64,000 bases of DNA from an uncultured Synechococcus sp. (GTDB lineage: Bacteria > Cyanobacteriota > Cyanobacteriia > Phormidesmidales > Phormidesmidaceae). Position 1 is the stretch's first letter. Each line of letters opens with the position of its first letter. The DNA lies in contig CALDSK010000066.1 in assembly GCA_937911865.1 (NCBI GenBank), positions 1 to 64,000 on the forward strand. Direction: 5' to 3'. Shown here piece after piece: positions 38,094 through 47,884 of this stretch. Under the pieces are notes generated by a model that was not told the DNA's origin, did no database searches, and saw only the letters and a list, made by a program, of their open reading frames with translations. The position numbers and the translations under genes were made by a program.

Positions 38094-39680
38094 CTATATT
38101 GCGGATACTTTTAGTGCTTCAGGATCGTGCGGATCGCCGTCGATTTTGACTGCTCGTCCGTTTGCATTGAGATGACGCATAATTTTGTATACGTTCTCTA
38201 TCTTCTCAGGCGCTCCCATTTTGTCTGCGATTTCTACTAACGTCAGCGGTCCGTTCGCTTCGGCCAGTACTGCTCTTGCCCGGTTTTGAATATCCAACAC
38301 ATCCGCGGCAGCTTTCTTACCAGCCTCTACGCCTGGCTGATGGTAAGCGTTGATATTTACCAAGTAGGCATAGATACTGACAGCCCGCTCATATAGGGCG
38401 ATCAGTGCGCCTACTGAACGCGGTGTGACATCAGGAACTGTAATTGTGACAGAGTCACGATTGTTCTCGTAAAGGGCGCGGCGAGTGCCCTGTAGTAGGC
38501 CAGAAAGATAGTCGCCTGCGGTAACCTCCGGTTCTACATCGACAGAACTGCCTTCGCGGTCTTTGAGTACTTCAATAAGGGTGGCAAAGAAGTTGGGTAC
38601 GCCTTCTCTTAGCTGCTGTACGTAGGCGTGCTGGTCGGTTGATCCTTTGTTGCCGTATACGGCGATGCCCTGGTAGACCGTGTTGCCGTCGAGGTCTTCT
38701 TCTTTGCCAAGCGATTCCATCACCAGCTGCTGCAAATAGCGACTGAACAGCAGCAGACTGTCTTTGTAGGGCAGTACGACCATGTCTTTCTCGCCTTTGC
38801 CGTCGCCTGAAAAATACCAGGCCAGCGCTAGTAAAGCCGCAGGGTTTTCTTTGAGGCTGTGAACCCGCGTCGCAATGTCCATCTCTTTGGCACCGTCTAA
38901 CATCTCCTGCACATCAACGCCTTGAAGAGCTGCCGGTAGTAGGCCAACCGCAGAGAGTTCGGAGGTTCTGCCACCAATCCAGTCGTACATCGGGAAGGTG
39001 TCAATCCAGCCTTCTGATTTAGCGACACTGTCTAGCTTGCTACCTTCTCCGGTCACGGCGACCGCATATTTAGGAAAGTCGAGTCCAGCTTTTTCGAAGG
39101 CGGCTTTGGCTTCGACCATGCCGTTACGAGTTTCTGGGGTGCCGCCAGATTTTGAGATGACAATGGCTAGAGTGCTTTTGATGCGATCGCCAATTTCTTC
39201 AAACGTGTGGTCAATTCCAGTGGGATCGGTATTGTCAATAAAATGAATGTTGATGTCAGGAGTCGCCGCCGCCAGCGCTTTAGACACGAACTGTGGGCCC
39301 AACGCAGAGCCGCCAATGCCGACAGAAAGGATGTCGGTAAAACGTTCTTCGCCCGGCGGGATAATACTGCCGCTGCGGATCTTGTTTGCGAAGGTTTTGA
39401 CCGATGCTAGCGTTTCAACGATGTTCTTTTTGATTTCTTCTGTAGGGGCAAGCTCGGCGTCTCTTAGCCAGTAGTGACCGACCATACGGCCTTCGTCTGG
39501 ATTAGCGATCGCACCTGCTTCCAACTCATCGACTGCCTTGAAGGCCTTTTCAAACTTAGGCGTCAGCTGCTCTACAAACGCGTCATCAAAGCGCATTCGG
39601 CTGACATCCACGTACATGCCTAACCCTTCGTGGTAATAAAGCCAATCTTTATATCTTTTCCAGAGTGCTGCCGCGTCCAT
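38094..39680 (-). CDS. pgi: Glucose-6-phosphate isomerase
   Basis: The 528-residue product has [18 protein letters not shown], the substrate-phosphate motif [34 protein letters not shown] and [19 protein letters not shown] with the catalytic lysine. It interconverts glucose-6-phosphate and fructose-6-phosphate, linking glycogen use with the pentose phosphate routes. It stands alone, divergent from ccsA. Confidence 0.95.
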   Translation of the reverse strand: MDAAALWKRYKDWLYYHEGLGMYVDVSRMRFDDAFVEQLTPKFEKAFKAVDELEAGAIANPDEGRMVGHYWLRDAELAPTEEIKKNIVETLASVKTFANKIRSGSIIPPGEERFTDILSVGIGGSALGPQFVSKALAAATPDINIHFIDNTDPTGIDHTFEEIGDRIKSTLAIVISKSGGTPETRNGMVEAKAAFEKAGLDFPKYAVAVTGEGSKLDSVAKSEGWIDTFPMYDWIGGRTSELSAVGLLPAALQGVDVQEMLDGAKEMDIATRVHSLKENPAALLALAWYFSGDGKGEKDMVVLPYKDSLLLFSRYLQQLVMESLGKEEDLDGNTVYQGIAVYGNKGSTDQHAYVQQLREGVPNFFATLIEVLKDREGSSVDVEPEVTAGDYLSGLLQGTRRALYENNRDSVTITVPDVTPRSVGALIALYERAVSIYAYLVNINAYHQPGVEAGKKAAADVLDIQNRARAVLAEANGPLTLVEIADKMGAPEKIENVYKIMRHLNANGRAVKIDGDPHDPEALKVSAI

Positions 39681-39838
39681 TATTATTCTCTCACTGCATT
39701 TATATAGATGTATCTGTACTTGACTTTGGCACTCGCAACCGTGGCCTGTGCAACAGTTAAGCAGTACGTCCCTCAGTCAATGTATCTAACGCTGTGCGCT
39801 TCAAGTGGCGAAATCCGAAGGAATTTAACATTCTAGAA

Positions 39839-39866
39839 AGCATTGGTTTCACAGCATTGGTTCTCT
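39839..39866. repeat. 14-bp tandem duplication in the pgi-ccsA spacer
   Basis: agcattggtttcac (39839-39852) and agcattggttctct (39853-39866) are adjacent copies in the divergent spacer, so this class of repeat is not confined to 3' ends. Confidence 0.75.
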
Positions 39867-40037
39867 TGTGTCGGTAGAATGGTATAGCAAGTTCGATAAG
39901 TGTATTCAAGTAGACTTGCTAAATTACATTTGATGCTAGAAGGCAGACCTCCGGTCGCTTTTATACGCATCAGTGTGGATCTAGACTTAACTAAGAGACT
40001 TGATCAAACTCTAAAAAATCATTATTACAACAGTTCC

Positions 40038-41102
40038 ATGTTCCTAGCCTTTCCATTAGCCGTACAGAGTACCAGTTTGACGCTCGCAGGCTTAGAAGGC
40101 TGGCTAGATAATGCCGCCTTTGCTGTTTTGTTCGCTGCGATGCTGGCTTACTGGAGCGGTTTAGCCTTCTCGAATGTCAAAGTCATGCCGCTGATTGGCG
40201 GGGTATGCATGGCCGCAGGTAATTTGTGTATGGCTGCGCTGCTAACTGCTCGCTGGATTGAAGGCGGCTATTTCCCGCTCAGCAATCTTTACGAGTCTCT
40301 ATTCTTTATTGCTTGGGGGATTACGGCTGTTCACTTTGCAGCTGAGCGGATGAGCGGTAGCCGCTGGATAGGTGCTGTAACCTCTCCGGTGGCAATGGCG
40401 ATCGCCGCGTTTGCCGCGCTCACCCTGCCCGACAAGATGCAGGTGTCTGAACCGCTCGTGCCTGCTCTAAAGTCGAACTGGCTGATGATGCATGTGAGCG
40501 TCATGCTAATTAGCTATTCGGCGCTGATGGTGGGTTCTTTAATTGCGATCGCTTTTCTCATTATCACCCGAGGCCAGGCCGTCGAACTCAAGGGCAGCTC
40601 TGTCGGGACCGGCAGTTTTAGAGATCGCAAATATATGCTCAAGCGGGCTGAAAAAGCGACTGCTACAGAGAGTGCAGTTGCTGAGCCTCTATCGTCTGTG
40701 AGCGCAGGCGGTGGAACTGCTTTGTTAGAATCACCGGCTGCTGTGATGGCTTCTACTGCCCAGCCGCTATCTCTACAGCGGTTAACACTAGCCGATACGT
40801 TAGACAACATCAGCTATCGCATCATTGGGTTAGGGTTCCCGCTGCTAACTATTGGCATTATTGCGGGTGCTGTGTGGGCAAATGAGGCATGGGGCTCCTA
40901 CTGGAGCTGGGATCCCAAAGAAACTTGGGCGCTGATTACCTGGCTGGTGTTTGCGGCCTACCTCCACGCTCGCATTACCAAAGGATGGCAAGGCAGACGA
41001 CCTGCCATCCTCGCAGCTTCAGGATTTGTCGTGGTTTGGATTTGTTATCTGGGTGTCAATATTTTGGGTAAAGGCTTACATTGCTATGGCTGGTTCTTCT
41101 AG
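40038..41102 (+). CDS. ccsA: Cytochrome c biogenesis protein CcsA (haem handling, also called CcsB)
   Basis: The ATG at 40038 ([16 protein letters not shown]) gives 354 residues; a GTG at 39900 would add 46 hydrophilic residues not typical of the family. About eight membrane helices are present. The haem-binding WWD-type motif reads [20 protein letters not shown], and [11 protein letters not shown] and the ends of helices carry further conserved residues. System II proteins of this kind pass haem across the thylakoid membrane to apocytochromes. A hydrophilic loop of about 85 residues precedes the WWD motif. The partner Ccs1 is not in the window. Confidence 0.93.
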   Translation: MFLAFPLAVQSTSLTLAGLEGWLDNAAFAVLFAAMLAYWSGLAFSNVKVMPLIGGVCMAAGNLCMAALLTARWIEGGYFPLSNLYESLFFIAWGITAVHFAAERMSGSRWIGAVTSPVAMAIAAFAALTLPDKMQVSEPLVPALKSNWLMMHVSVMLISYSALMVGSLIAIAFLIITRGQAVELKGSSVGTGSFRDRKYMLKRAEKATATESAVAEPLSSVSAGGGTALLESPAAVMASTAQPLSLQRLTLADTLDNISYRIIGLGFPLLTIGIIAGAVWANEAWGSYWSWDPKETWALITWLVFAAYLHARITKGWQGRRPAILAASGFVVVWICYLGVNILGKGLHCYGWFF

Positions 41103-41164
41103 TCAATTTCCCGCTGGGCTAACGCATAGCTGCCTTGTTGGCTCATCTTATTGATTCATTCCAT

Positions 41165-41824
41165 TTATCCGACGCTGGCGAAAAGTGCTTCTATCGGCTG
41201 CGATGTAGCACCTTCGCTAGTAATGATTTCAACTACCTTGTTTTTTGCACTGGGCTGAGTAACGGCTTCTGCACATACCTGTGCTACCTTGCGCCGAGGA
41301 ATACTGCCTTCAAATAGCTGGTCAGCTGAAGACATAACAATAGCCTGTGTGTTGTCTTCGTTCTTCAAGCCGCCAGGGCGAACAATCGTGTAAGGAATGC
41401 CGCTCTGCTTAAGATAGTCTTCAGCCTGCTTTTTCCAGTACAGGATGCCCCAGAATAAATTAAGCGGATGAAACAGCTTTGATACGCACATTGAAGACAC
41501 CATCACGAACTGATTGACCTGTGCTGCTTTTGCTGCGTCTACCAGGTTTTTATTGCCTTCGTAGTCCACCTTATAGGGGCCAGTCGGGTCTAGACTAGGG
41601 GCTGCGCCTGTGGCACTTAAGAGCACCTGACAGTCTGTGAGTGCTGCCCGTAGGGTAATGGGCTGCAGAACGTCTCCTTCGACGATGTCGATGCCTTCTG
41701 GCAGTTCCGAGAGTGCTTTCGTGCGATCGCGCACCATCGCCCTGACCGTAATGCCTTTGGCCAGCAGTTCTTCAACAATGCGTCGTCCTGTTTGCCCTGT
41801 TGCCCCCGCAACCAATGCTCTCAT
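41165..41824 (-). CDS. Atypical SDR / NAD(P)H-binding protein
   Basis: The 219-residue product starts MRALVAGATGQTGRRIVEEL with the GxxGxxG nucleotide motif, then VRAMVRDRTKALSEL, VEGDVLQP, and YTIVRPGGLKNEDNT. This is the NmrA/Ycf39/Tic62-like atypical SDR group, which often binds NADPH without classic dehydrogenase chemistry. The role here is unknown. It is convergent with ccsA. Confidence 0.9.
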   Translation of the reverse strand: MRALVAGATGQTGRRIVEELLAKGITVRAMVRDRTKALSELPEGIDIVEGDVLQPITLRAALTDCQVLLSATGAAPSLDPTGPYKVDYEGNKNLVDAAKAAQVNQFVMVSSMCVSKLFHPLNLFWGILYWKKQAEDYLKQSGIPYTIVRPGGLKNEDNTQAIVMSSADQLFEGSIPRRKVAQVCAEAVTQPSAKNKVVEIITSEGATSQPIEALFASVG

Positions 41825-42068
41825 AGCTAGTTACCCTCTATAATTTTTGGTGATCTGAGTGTCAATACTCAAACTATAGGCGGATAAGCGTAGCGGTAGT
41901 CACTGTCTAAGGAGACAACAGCTGGCATATTGATCCGTAAATCAACGAAGGCCCTTGGTTATTATCAGTAGTTATTCTTGATGAAGCGTATATTTTGTGT
42001 CCTATCAAGATTGCTTCATACGGACGATAGTTTGCTCTTCTCTTATTTAATTCTTTTTAGCTACTTAT

Positions 42069-42776
42069 ATGCAAATTCCTTCTGACGCGCCATCTCCACA
42101 GCTAGGCTCCCAATTTCTTAAGGCGGGTGCTAGTCTAATTGAAGGACAAATAGCTTCACAAAAAGACGTTAAGTCTTCTTCAAAAGAAACATTGCACTTC
42201 CAAGGCAACTACATAGGCCATATGGAGATGTATGCAGATGCAGCCAGCGTGGCTCAGTATCTAGATGCTCACCAGGACTGGTTTCATCAATGTGCGCAAC
42301 CGATGGCTGTAGAGCCAATTGGAGACAATGGCTATGGTTTGACGGTGGGCCGGTTTAAGAGCTTAAACCATGAAATTGAGCCTAAGATCGGATTGCACCT
42401 GCTGCCTCAAGAAGAGGGCGTTTATCGGATAGAAACGATTCCTGTCCCTGGCTACGAGCCGGCCGGCTACGATGTTGACTTCAGCGCTTCCATGTCGCTG
42501 TGTGAGGTGGCTGCTACTGATGTGCCCAAAGATGTCTCCATGGACAAAATGACCCATGTAGAGTGGGATCTAAAGTTATCTACTTGGGTAGACGTGCCTC
42601 GGTTTATTCAGGTACTGCCCGATAATTTGGTTAAGGCGTCGGGCGACAAGCTGCTCAATCAGATAGTTCGTCAGGTGTCTAAGCGACTAACCCGTAAAGT
42701 GCAAAAAGAGTTTCATACGTCGCTCGGTTTACCTGTCCCTAGCGAAAACAAAAAGCGCTTTTGGCAGCGCTCTTAA
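42069..42776 (+). CDS. DUF1997 family protein
   Basis: The 235-residue product contains LHFQGNYIGHMEMYADAASV, GLTVGRFKSLNHEIEPKIGL, VEWDLKLSTWVDVPRFIQVL, and a basic C-terminus. I recognise the cyanobacterial/plant DUF1997 family, whose fold resembles lipid- or ligand-binding START-like domains; that is inference. No membrane helix. Its stop codon is closely followed by a triple repeat. Confidence 0.88.
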   Translation: MQIPSDAPSPQLGSQFLKAGASLIEGQIASQKDVKSSSKETLHFQGNYIGHMEMYADAASVAQYLDAHQDWFHQCAQPMAVEPIGDNGYGLTVGRFKSLNHEIEPKIGLHLLPQEEGVYRIETIPVPGYEPAGYDVDFSASMSLCEVAATDVPKDVSMDKMTHVEWDLKLSTWVDVPRFIQVLPDNLVKASGDKLLNQIVRQVSKRLTRKVQKEFHTSLGLPVPSENKKRFWQRS

Positions 42777-42781
42777 GTTAA

Positions 42782-42820
42782 TTATTCGCCACGGCTATTC
42801 GCTACGGTTATTCGCCACAG
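42782..42820. repeat. Three 13-bp tandem copies after the DUF1997 stop codon
   Basis: ttattcgccacgg (42782-42794), ctattcgctacgg (42795-42807) and ttattcgccacag (42808-42820) follow directly on each other, five bases after the stop codon. Confidence 0.92.
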
Positions 42821-42882
42821 CTTGTTGGTGACAGAATCACTGGCGACAATCAGACGAATCAATACACAAGACTTTAAAGCAG

Positions 42883-42921
42883 CAGCTACCCGTGAGAATA
42901 AACAACGGGTGGCTGTTTTTT
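42883..42921 (+). terminator. Rho-independent terminator after the DUF1997 gene
   Basis: cagctacccgt pairs with acgggtggctg (one G-U pair) around a loop of about 10 bases, followed by a run of Ts at 42915-42921. It ends plus-strand transcription before the convergent aminopeptidase gene. Confidence 0.9.
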
Positions 42922-42936
42922 ATTGATCTGAATCTT

Positions 42937-42962
42937 ATCGAGCAAAGCTACCGAGCAAAGCT
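42937..42962. repeat. 13-bp tandem duplication across the aminopeptidase stop codon
   Basis: atcgagcaaagct (42937-42949) and accgagcaaagct (42950-42962) are adjacent. The minus-strand stop TAG (42948-42950) lies at their junction. Confidence 0.9.
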
Positions 42963-43904
42963 ATCTGTAGCTGTAATCAGCGCATCGATAATGCCGGGCT
43001 CGGTCGCCGAGTGGCCTGCTTCAGCGATGATGAAAAAGTCGGCTTCGGGCCATGCTTGATGTAGCTCCCAGGCAGAGGTCATAGGGCAAACAACATCGTA
43101 GCGGCCTTGAACGATGACGGCCGGAATATGGCGAATGGCCTCTATATTTTCAATTAGCTGGTTAGGATTGCTAAAAAAGCCACCGTTAGTAAAGTAGTGG
43201 CATTCAATTCGTGCGAAGGCATCAGCAAAACTACCCTCGCCAAATCGTGTCATTAGATCAGGATCAGGCACGAGTTTGCTGGTGCTCGCTTCCCAGATAG
43301 ACCAGGCCTTAGCGGCGGTTTGTCTGGTCTGAGCATCGTCACTGGTCAATCGCTTGTAATAGGCTGAGACTAAGTCATCTTGCTCCTCTTCTGGAATGGG
43401 TGCTAGGTAGCCTTCCCATGCGTCTGGAAAAATATAGCTGGCTCCCGACTGATAGAACCACTCAATTTCTTTGGGCCTCAGCATGAAGATGCCGCGTAGA
43501 ATCAGACCGTTGCACCGTTCAGGATAGGTTTGTGCATAGGCAAGGGCGAGCGTGCTGCCCCAGCTGCCGCCAAAAACGGTCCACTGGTCGATATTGAGAT
43601 GTGATCGCAACTTCTCAATATCCGTCACCAGATCCCAGGTGGTATTGTCGGTTAGTTCCGCGTGGGGCGTACTTTTCCCGCAGCCTCTCTGGTCAAACAA
43701 AATGATGCGCCAGCGAGCCGGATCAAAGAATTGTCGGTACATTGGTACGCTGCCGCCACCAGGGCCACCGTGCAAAAAAACAACGGGCTTCCCTTCAGGG
43801 TTGCCCGCTTCCTCGTAGTAAAGCGTGTGGATAGATGAAACTGGCAGTGTATTTTGAACGTAAGGCTCGATTGGCGGATACAGCTGACGCATAGTCTGAT
43901 GCAT
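42948..43904 (-). CDS. pip: Prolyl aminopeptidase
   Basis: The 318-residue alpha/beta hydrolase shows the S33 family pattern: FLHGGPGGGSVPMYRQFFDP, LFDQRGCGKSTPHAEL, nucleophile elbow FGGSWGSTLALAYAQ, and later Asp (QGRYDVVCP) and His (EAGHSATEPG). It removes N-terminal proline from peptides in the cytoplasm. The start may be the ATG at 43892 (MRQLYPPIEPY), 12 bp inside the annotated start. Confidence 0.95.
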   Translation of the reverse strand: MHQTMRQLYPPIEPYVQNTLPVSSIHTLYYEEAGNPEGKPVVFLHGGPGGGSVPMYRQFFDPARWRIILFDQRGCGKSTPHAELTDNTTWDLVTDIEKLRSHLNIDQWTVFGGSWGSTLALAYAQTYPERCNGLILRGIFMLRPKEIEWFYQSGASYIFPDAWEGYLAPIPEEEQDDLVSAYYKRLTSDDAQTRQTAAKAWSIWEASTSKLVPDPDLMTRFGEGSFADAFARIECHYFTNGGFFSNPNQLIENIEAIRHIPAVIVQGRYDVVCPMTSAWELHQAWPEADFFIIAEAGHSATEPGIIDALITATDSFAR

Positions 43905-43956
43905 GGTGTATGGATACCTAGCCGTTGATATCGATAAAATTTCGCCTATTGTGCCA

Positions 43957-44169
43957 TTAGACGCTGAAAAGATTCTGATTTAATTGCTCTGGTGGTCCTT
44001 CTAGCGTGGTTGCTGACCTGACAGAATGCTTTTCCTGTGAAAACCCGAAGACGACTTGCCATTTCCCAGTTTGTGGATCGCGCAAGGATATGAAGGGATT
44101 TTGCTTTAGGAAAGTTCGACAAGATGCCTGACTTTCTGCATGATTGGTCAACAAATTGGGTTTAGGCAT
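43957..44169 (-). CDS. Small hypothetical protein
   Basis: The 70-residue product contains NPFISLRDPQTGKWQVVFGF and is not from a family I know. Amino acid composition is protein-like and no other gene occupies the site. It lies 52 bp upstream of the aminopeptidase gene on the same strand. No signal peptide or membrane helix. Coding status is moderately supported only. Confidence 0.45.
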   Translation of the reverse strand: MPKPNLLTNHAESQASCRTFLKQNPFISLRDPQTGKWQVVFGFSQEKHSVRSATTLEGPPEQLNQNLFSV

Positions 44170-44443
44170 TGCACAAACCGTAGAAGCACATCATTTATGA
44201 CACTGAGTATAAAAAAAGACCGTTTTGATTGCTGTGATTTCGATCGGTCAGCGCGCGGCTACCCATTAATTGAAAGAAGGCTAAGGGCAGGCTGCCTGTT
44301 TATCTGTCTCTGTAGCTGGTTCTACGGCTGACTCTGCTGGTTGTTAGTCTTAGCTACTTTGGGTAGGGCAATTTCTTGGTACGGTTGCAAGGGAAAGGGC
44401 ATCCCACCATGTTGCCTTTGTTTACGCTTTGGGGTTTGCACGC

Positions 44444-46639
44444 ATGACATCCACAACGGTAGAAGTTTGGCCCGGGCGCCCTCATCCTTTGGGGGCGACT
44501 AGGGATGGAGAAGGAACAAATAATGCCCAGTATTCTGAAAATGCAACGGGTGTGACTTTGTGTCTGTTTGATACGGCGGGTACAGAAACTCAGATCGCTT
44601 TGCCCAAAGTAACGAACTACGTGTGGCATGGCTTTTTACCCGGTATTGGTCCGGGCCAGCGCTACGGCTTTCGGGTGGATGGGCCCTACGAACCTGAACA
44701 GGGGCATCGCTTTAATGTAAATAAGCTGCTAATTGATCCCTATGCCAAAGCGCTAACTGGCAATATTCATTTTGGGCCTGAGCTGTTTAGCTTTCCGGTG
44801 GAACATGTTGAAGATGGCGATGGCGAAACCTCTCTTCTGGAGAATTGCGATCTCAATTTTTCCGACATGGATAGTGCTGCAGCTATGCCCAAAGCTGTTG
44901 TGAGCGATGCTAGCTTCGACTGGGAAGGGGATCGGCCCCCTGATGTCGCCTGGGATCAAACCATTATTTATGAAGTGCACGTTCGCGGGTTTACTCAGCA
45001 AAATGAAAAGATTCCCGCTGCGCTAAGAGGAACCTACGCTGGAATGGCGCATCCTGAGGCGATCGCACATCTCAAAAGTCTGGGGATTACTGCCGTTGAG
45101 CTACTGCCTGTACATCATTTCAACAAATACCCCGGTCATCTAGTCACGACTGGCCTGCACAACTACTGGGGGTACGATTCTCTGGCTTATTTTGCGCCCC
45201 AGTCTGACTACAGCTCGGAGGAAGGGCAGCAGGTAAAAGAATTCAAAGAAATGGTTAAAGCCCTTCATAAAGAAGGCATCGAAGTGATTTTAGATGTGGT
45301 GTACAACCACACGGGCGAAGGCAATCATCTAGGTCCGACCCTGACGCTAAAAGGTATAGACAACGCTGCCTATTACCGACTAGTGGAATCTTCTCCACGC
45401 TACTACATGGACTTTACAGGCTGTGGCAATTCTCTAAACGTGCGCCATCCTCAGGTTCTAAAGCTGATTATGGACAGCCTGCGCTATTGGGTACAGGAGA
45501 TGCATGTAGATGGCTTTCGATTTGATCTAGCCTCTGCACTGGCCCGAGAACTGTACGAGGTAGATCGGCTATCTTCCTTTTTTGACATCATTCATCAAGA
45601 CCCTATTCTCTCAACAACTAAGCTGATTGCGGAACCCTGGGATCTAGGCGAGGGCGGTTATCAAGTGGGTAATTTTCCGCTGCTGTGGTCTGAATGGAAT
45701 GGTAAGTATCGCGATACAATCAGAGACTTTTGGCGAGGAGAACGCTACACCCTGGGCGATTTTGCCTTTCGCTTTACCGGTAGCTCAGATCTGTATCAGG
45801 ATGATGGGCGACTGCCCCACGCCAGCATTAACTTCATCACTGCGCACGATGGGTTTACCCTCAATGACTTAGTTAGCTATAACGAAAAGCACAATGAGGC
45901 TAACGGTGAAGGTAACCGAGATGGTGAGAGCTACAACCGCTCTTGGAACTGCGGGATAGAAGGTGAAACAGACGACGCTGACGTTTTAGCCCTGCGAGCT
46001 AGACAGCGACGAAACTATCTGACGACACTGATGCTCTCTCAAGGGGTGCCTATGATTCTAGGTGGCGACGAGATGGGCCGCACAACTCAGGGTAATAACA
46101 ATACTTACTGCCAGGATAATTCGCTGTCTTGGTTCGACTGGCAGCTACAGGCGGAAGACGACTCATTGCTAGCTTTTACGCGCAAGCTCATCGAATTTCG
46201 TCGGGCTCACCCAATCTTTAGTCGTCATCAGTGGTTCTTTGGCCGCGAGATTCACGGATCGGGCGTGGTGGATATCGGTTGGTTTCATGCTGATGGCACT
46301 CGCATTGGCGATCCCGAGTGGCACGATGGTTCCATTAAGTCGATTAGTATATTTTTGAACGGAGCAGAGATCCCCAATCTAGATAGGAAGGGGCAGCGCA
46401 TTTTAGATGACAGCTTTCTGTTGTTGTTTAATCCTTCAGAAGAGCCGTTAGATTTTATGATTCCTGAGTCGATTGAGACTAAGGAATGGCAGGTTGTATT
46501 AGATACCTGTCGTACTGACGGATTTGTTGAACAAGGCCGGATTTATAAGCGGGATCAGACTATATTGGTGTCGGCGCGATCGCTCGTTATTTTAGACTGT
46601 CCTCACTGTTTTAGTGTGGCTGGACTCAAGGATAATTAG
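44444..46639 (+). CDS. glgX: Glycogen debranching enzyme GlgX
   Basis: The ATG at 44444 (MTSTTVEVWPGRPHPLG) gives 731 residues; an in-frame TTG lies 15 bp upstream. A CBM48 domain comes first (HGFLPGIGPGQRYGFRVDGP). The GH13 barrel has VVYNHTGEGN, nucleophile DGFRFDLASAL, acid/base LIAEPWDLGEGGYQ, and ITAHDGFTLNDLVSYN. It removes short branches from phosphorylase-limited glycogen. Length and motifs are normal. Confidence 0.95.
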   Translation: MTSTTVEVWPGRPHPLGATRDGEGTNNAQYSENATGVTLCLFDTAGTETQIALPKVTNYVWHGFLPGIGPGQRYGFRVDGPYEPEQGHRFNVNKLLIDPYAKALTGNIHFGPELFSFPVEHVEDGDGETSLLENCDLNFSDMDSAAAMPKAVVSDASFDWEGDRPPDVAWDQTIIYEVHVRGFTQQNEKIPAALRGTYAGMAHPEAIAHLKSLGITAVELLPVHHFNKYPGHLVTTGLHNYWGYDSLAYFAPQSDYSSEEGQQVKEFKEMVKALHKEGIEVILDVVYNHTGEGNHLGPTLTLKGIDNAAYYRLVESSPRYYMDFTGCGNSLNVRHPQVLKLIMDSLRYWVQEMHVDGFRFDLASALARELYEVDRLSSFFDIIHQDPILSTTKLIAEPWDLGEGGYQVGNFPLLWSEWNGKYRDTIRDFWRGERYTLGDFAFRFTGSSDLYQDDGRLPHASINFITAHDGFTLNDLVSYNEKHNEANGEGNRDGESYNRSWNCGIEGETDDADVLALRARQRRNYLTTLMLSQGVPMILGGDEMGRTTQGNNNTYCQDNSLSWFDWQLQAEDDSLLAFTRKLIEFRRAHPIFSRHQWFFGREIHGSGVVDIGWFHADGTRIGDPEWHDGSIKSISIFLNGAEIPNLDRKGQRILDDSFLLLFNPSEEPLDFMIPESIETKEWQVVLDTCRTDGFVEQGRIYKRDQTILVSARSLVILDCPHCFSVAGLKDN

Positions 46640-46698
46640 TGATTCAACCGGTTTTGATTTCAAACGACATCCTCAGCTGATATCAGAGGCTTGCTGCA

Positions 46699-47061
46699 AT
46701 GTCTTGCTATCCCAAAATATATGACGTTGTTAAACTGATCCCGTATGGCAAGGTTGCTACCTACGGCCAAGTGGCCGAACTAGCAGGGTTAATTGGCAAG
46801 CCAAGAGTCGTTGGCTACGCTCTCTATCGAGTCGTTAGTGTAGACGCAGAAATCCCTTGGCATCGAGTCATCAATGCCAAGGGCGAGGTTTCTAGGTCAT
46901 CATTACGAGATGGTAATGATGACCTTCAGCAAACGCTGCTAGAGTCTGAAGGCGTCGTTTTCGTGAATAGAAAGCTAAATCTAAAACAATATCGATGGCA
47001 GCCAACCTTCACTCAGATTGACCAACTCTTTGACCAACTGTCGGCCCAGCTTTCGGACTGA
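46699..47061 (+). CDS. Alkyltransferase-like (ATL) DNA-binding protein, MGMT family without the active cysteine
   Basis: The 120-residue product has the MGMT DNA-binding fold: IYDVVKLIPYGKVATYGQVA, then RVVGYALYR. The active site, which in true O6-alkylguanine transferases reads PCHR, here reads IPWHRVINAKGEVS with Trp in place of Cys. That is the signature of ATL proteins, which bind alkylated bases and pass them to nucleotide excision repair instead of repairing directly. It is 60 bp downstream of glgX. Confidence 0.92.
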   Translation: MSCYPKIYDVVKLIPYGKVATYGQVAELAGLIGKPRVVGYALYRVVSVDAEIPWHRVINAKGEVSRSSLRDGNDDLQQTLLESEGVVFVNRKLNLKQYRWQPTFTQIDQLFDQLSAQLSD

Positions 47062-47106
47062 GACACTACTTCTGAGACGTTATTTTCTGAGACCTTTTTG
47101 TCTCAG
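47058..47106. repeat. Triple 13-15 bp repeat starting at the ATL stop codon, ending in a hairpin
   Basis: ctgagacactactt (47058-47071), ctgagacgttatttt (47072-47086) and ctgagaccttttt (47087-47099) follow each other. The first contains the stop TGA (47059-47061). The third ctgagac pairs with gtctcag at 47100-47106, a possible weak terminator. Confidence 0.8.
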
Positions 47107-47143
47107 ACATAACGTTAGAAATCTCTCTTTTAAGCGCCAGGGA

Positions 47144-47413
47144 TCAAGCGACAGGCATCATCGCGGCGGATTGCATTGCTGTGTTGATTTCGATAGTCAG
47201 TTCTTTGGGCTCTGGGATATTTTGCAGGCTGGTTTGAATCTGCAAAGCACCCTCTTGCTGAAGATCTTCTACATACCCTGGTTTTGCTTGAACGGCCTCT
47301 GTTTCATCATCGAACGGACCAAAGTAATAAACGCAGTTGGGTTCTGCTGTGGTGATTTTGACCCACCATTGATTTGAAAAGAAATTAAGCAGACCACTAA
47401 AAAAGTTTTTCAT
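47144..47413 (-). CDS. DUF1816 domain-containing protein
   Basis: The 89-residue product contains NQWWVKITTAEPNCVYYFGP, then FDDETEAVQAKPGYVEDLQQ, which I recognise as the cyanobacterial DUF1816 family. The family has no established function that I know. No signal peptide; cytoplasmic. A possible leader hairpin lies upstream at 47468-47508. Confidence 0.85.
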   Translation of the reverse strand: MKNFFSGLLNFFSNQWWVKITTAEPNCVYYFGPFDDETEAVQAKPGYVEDLQQEGALQIQTSLQNIPEPKELTIEINTAMQSAAMMPVA

Positions 47414-47884
47414 TACAGTATTGGCAAACAGCTTTATAGTTGGACAGTGATGACCTTCACAAAACAGTAGGCCCTAATAAAAGGAGCGTTGTGCTCTGCG
47501 CAGGCCTAAAAGAAATATCGCACCAGAGTCGCACCAGAAATTGCTTTTCTGCATGCGAGTGGGATTGCTATAACAAAAAACAGAAATGACAGTCAAACCT
47601 ATCGATGTGAGAGAATTGCGTAAGCAACGCTTTTTCGCAGGTTGATATCTTATTCTAAAACAGCATACGAGTCATGGGCATACGATCGTATTAATAGAAG
47701 TGGACTATATCAGCAGAAAAACTGATGTGCCCCTTCTGTAGGTATGAAAACCTGCCCTTATTCAAAAATGTTAATAGAAGATAAAAGATTCTGTCGGTAT
47801 ATATTCTTACAGCCAGGGAACGACCTCTCGCTCGGCAGTAATTGACTAGGCTAGGTCGGCTAAGCCCCTTCAGCCAGCAAATGA
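47414..47884. other. Spacer with one imperfect hairpin and no supported gene
   Basis: Of about 470 bp, only one structure stands out: TAGGCC (47468-47473) pairs with GGCCTA (47503-47508), with an inner GAGC/GCTC stem around gttgt. It lies upstream of the DUF1816 gene on its strand. No tRNA, known small RNA or ORF is recognisable in the rest. Confidence 0.4.

Noticed and set aside
44140-44331. Plus-strand open frame of 63 codons
   Set aside because: Cysteine/arginine-rich with no ribosome site, and it overlaps the better small gene on the other strand.
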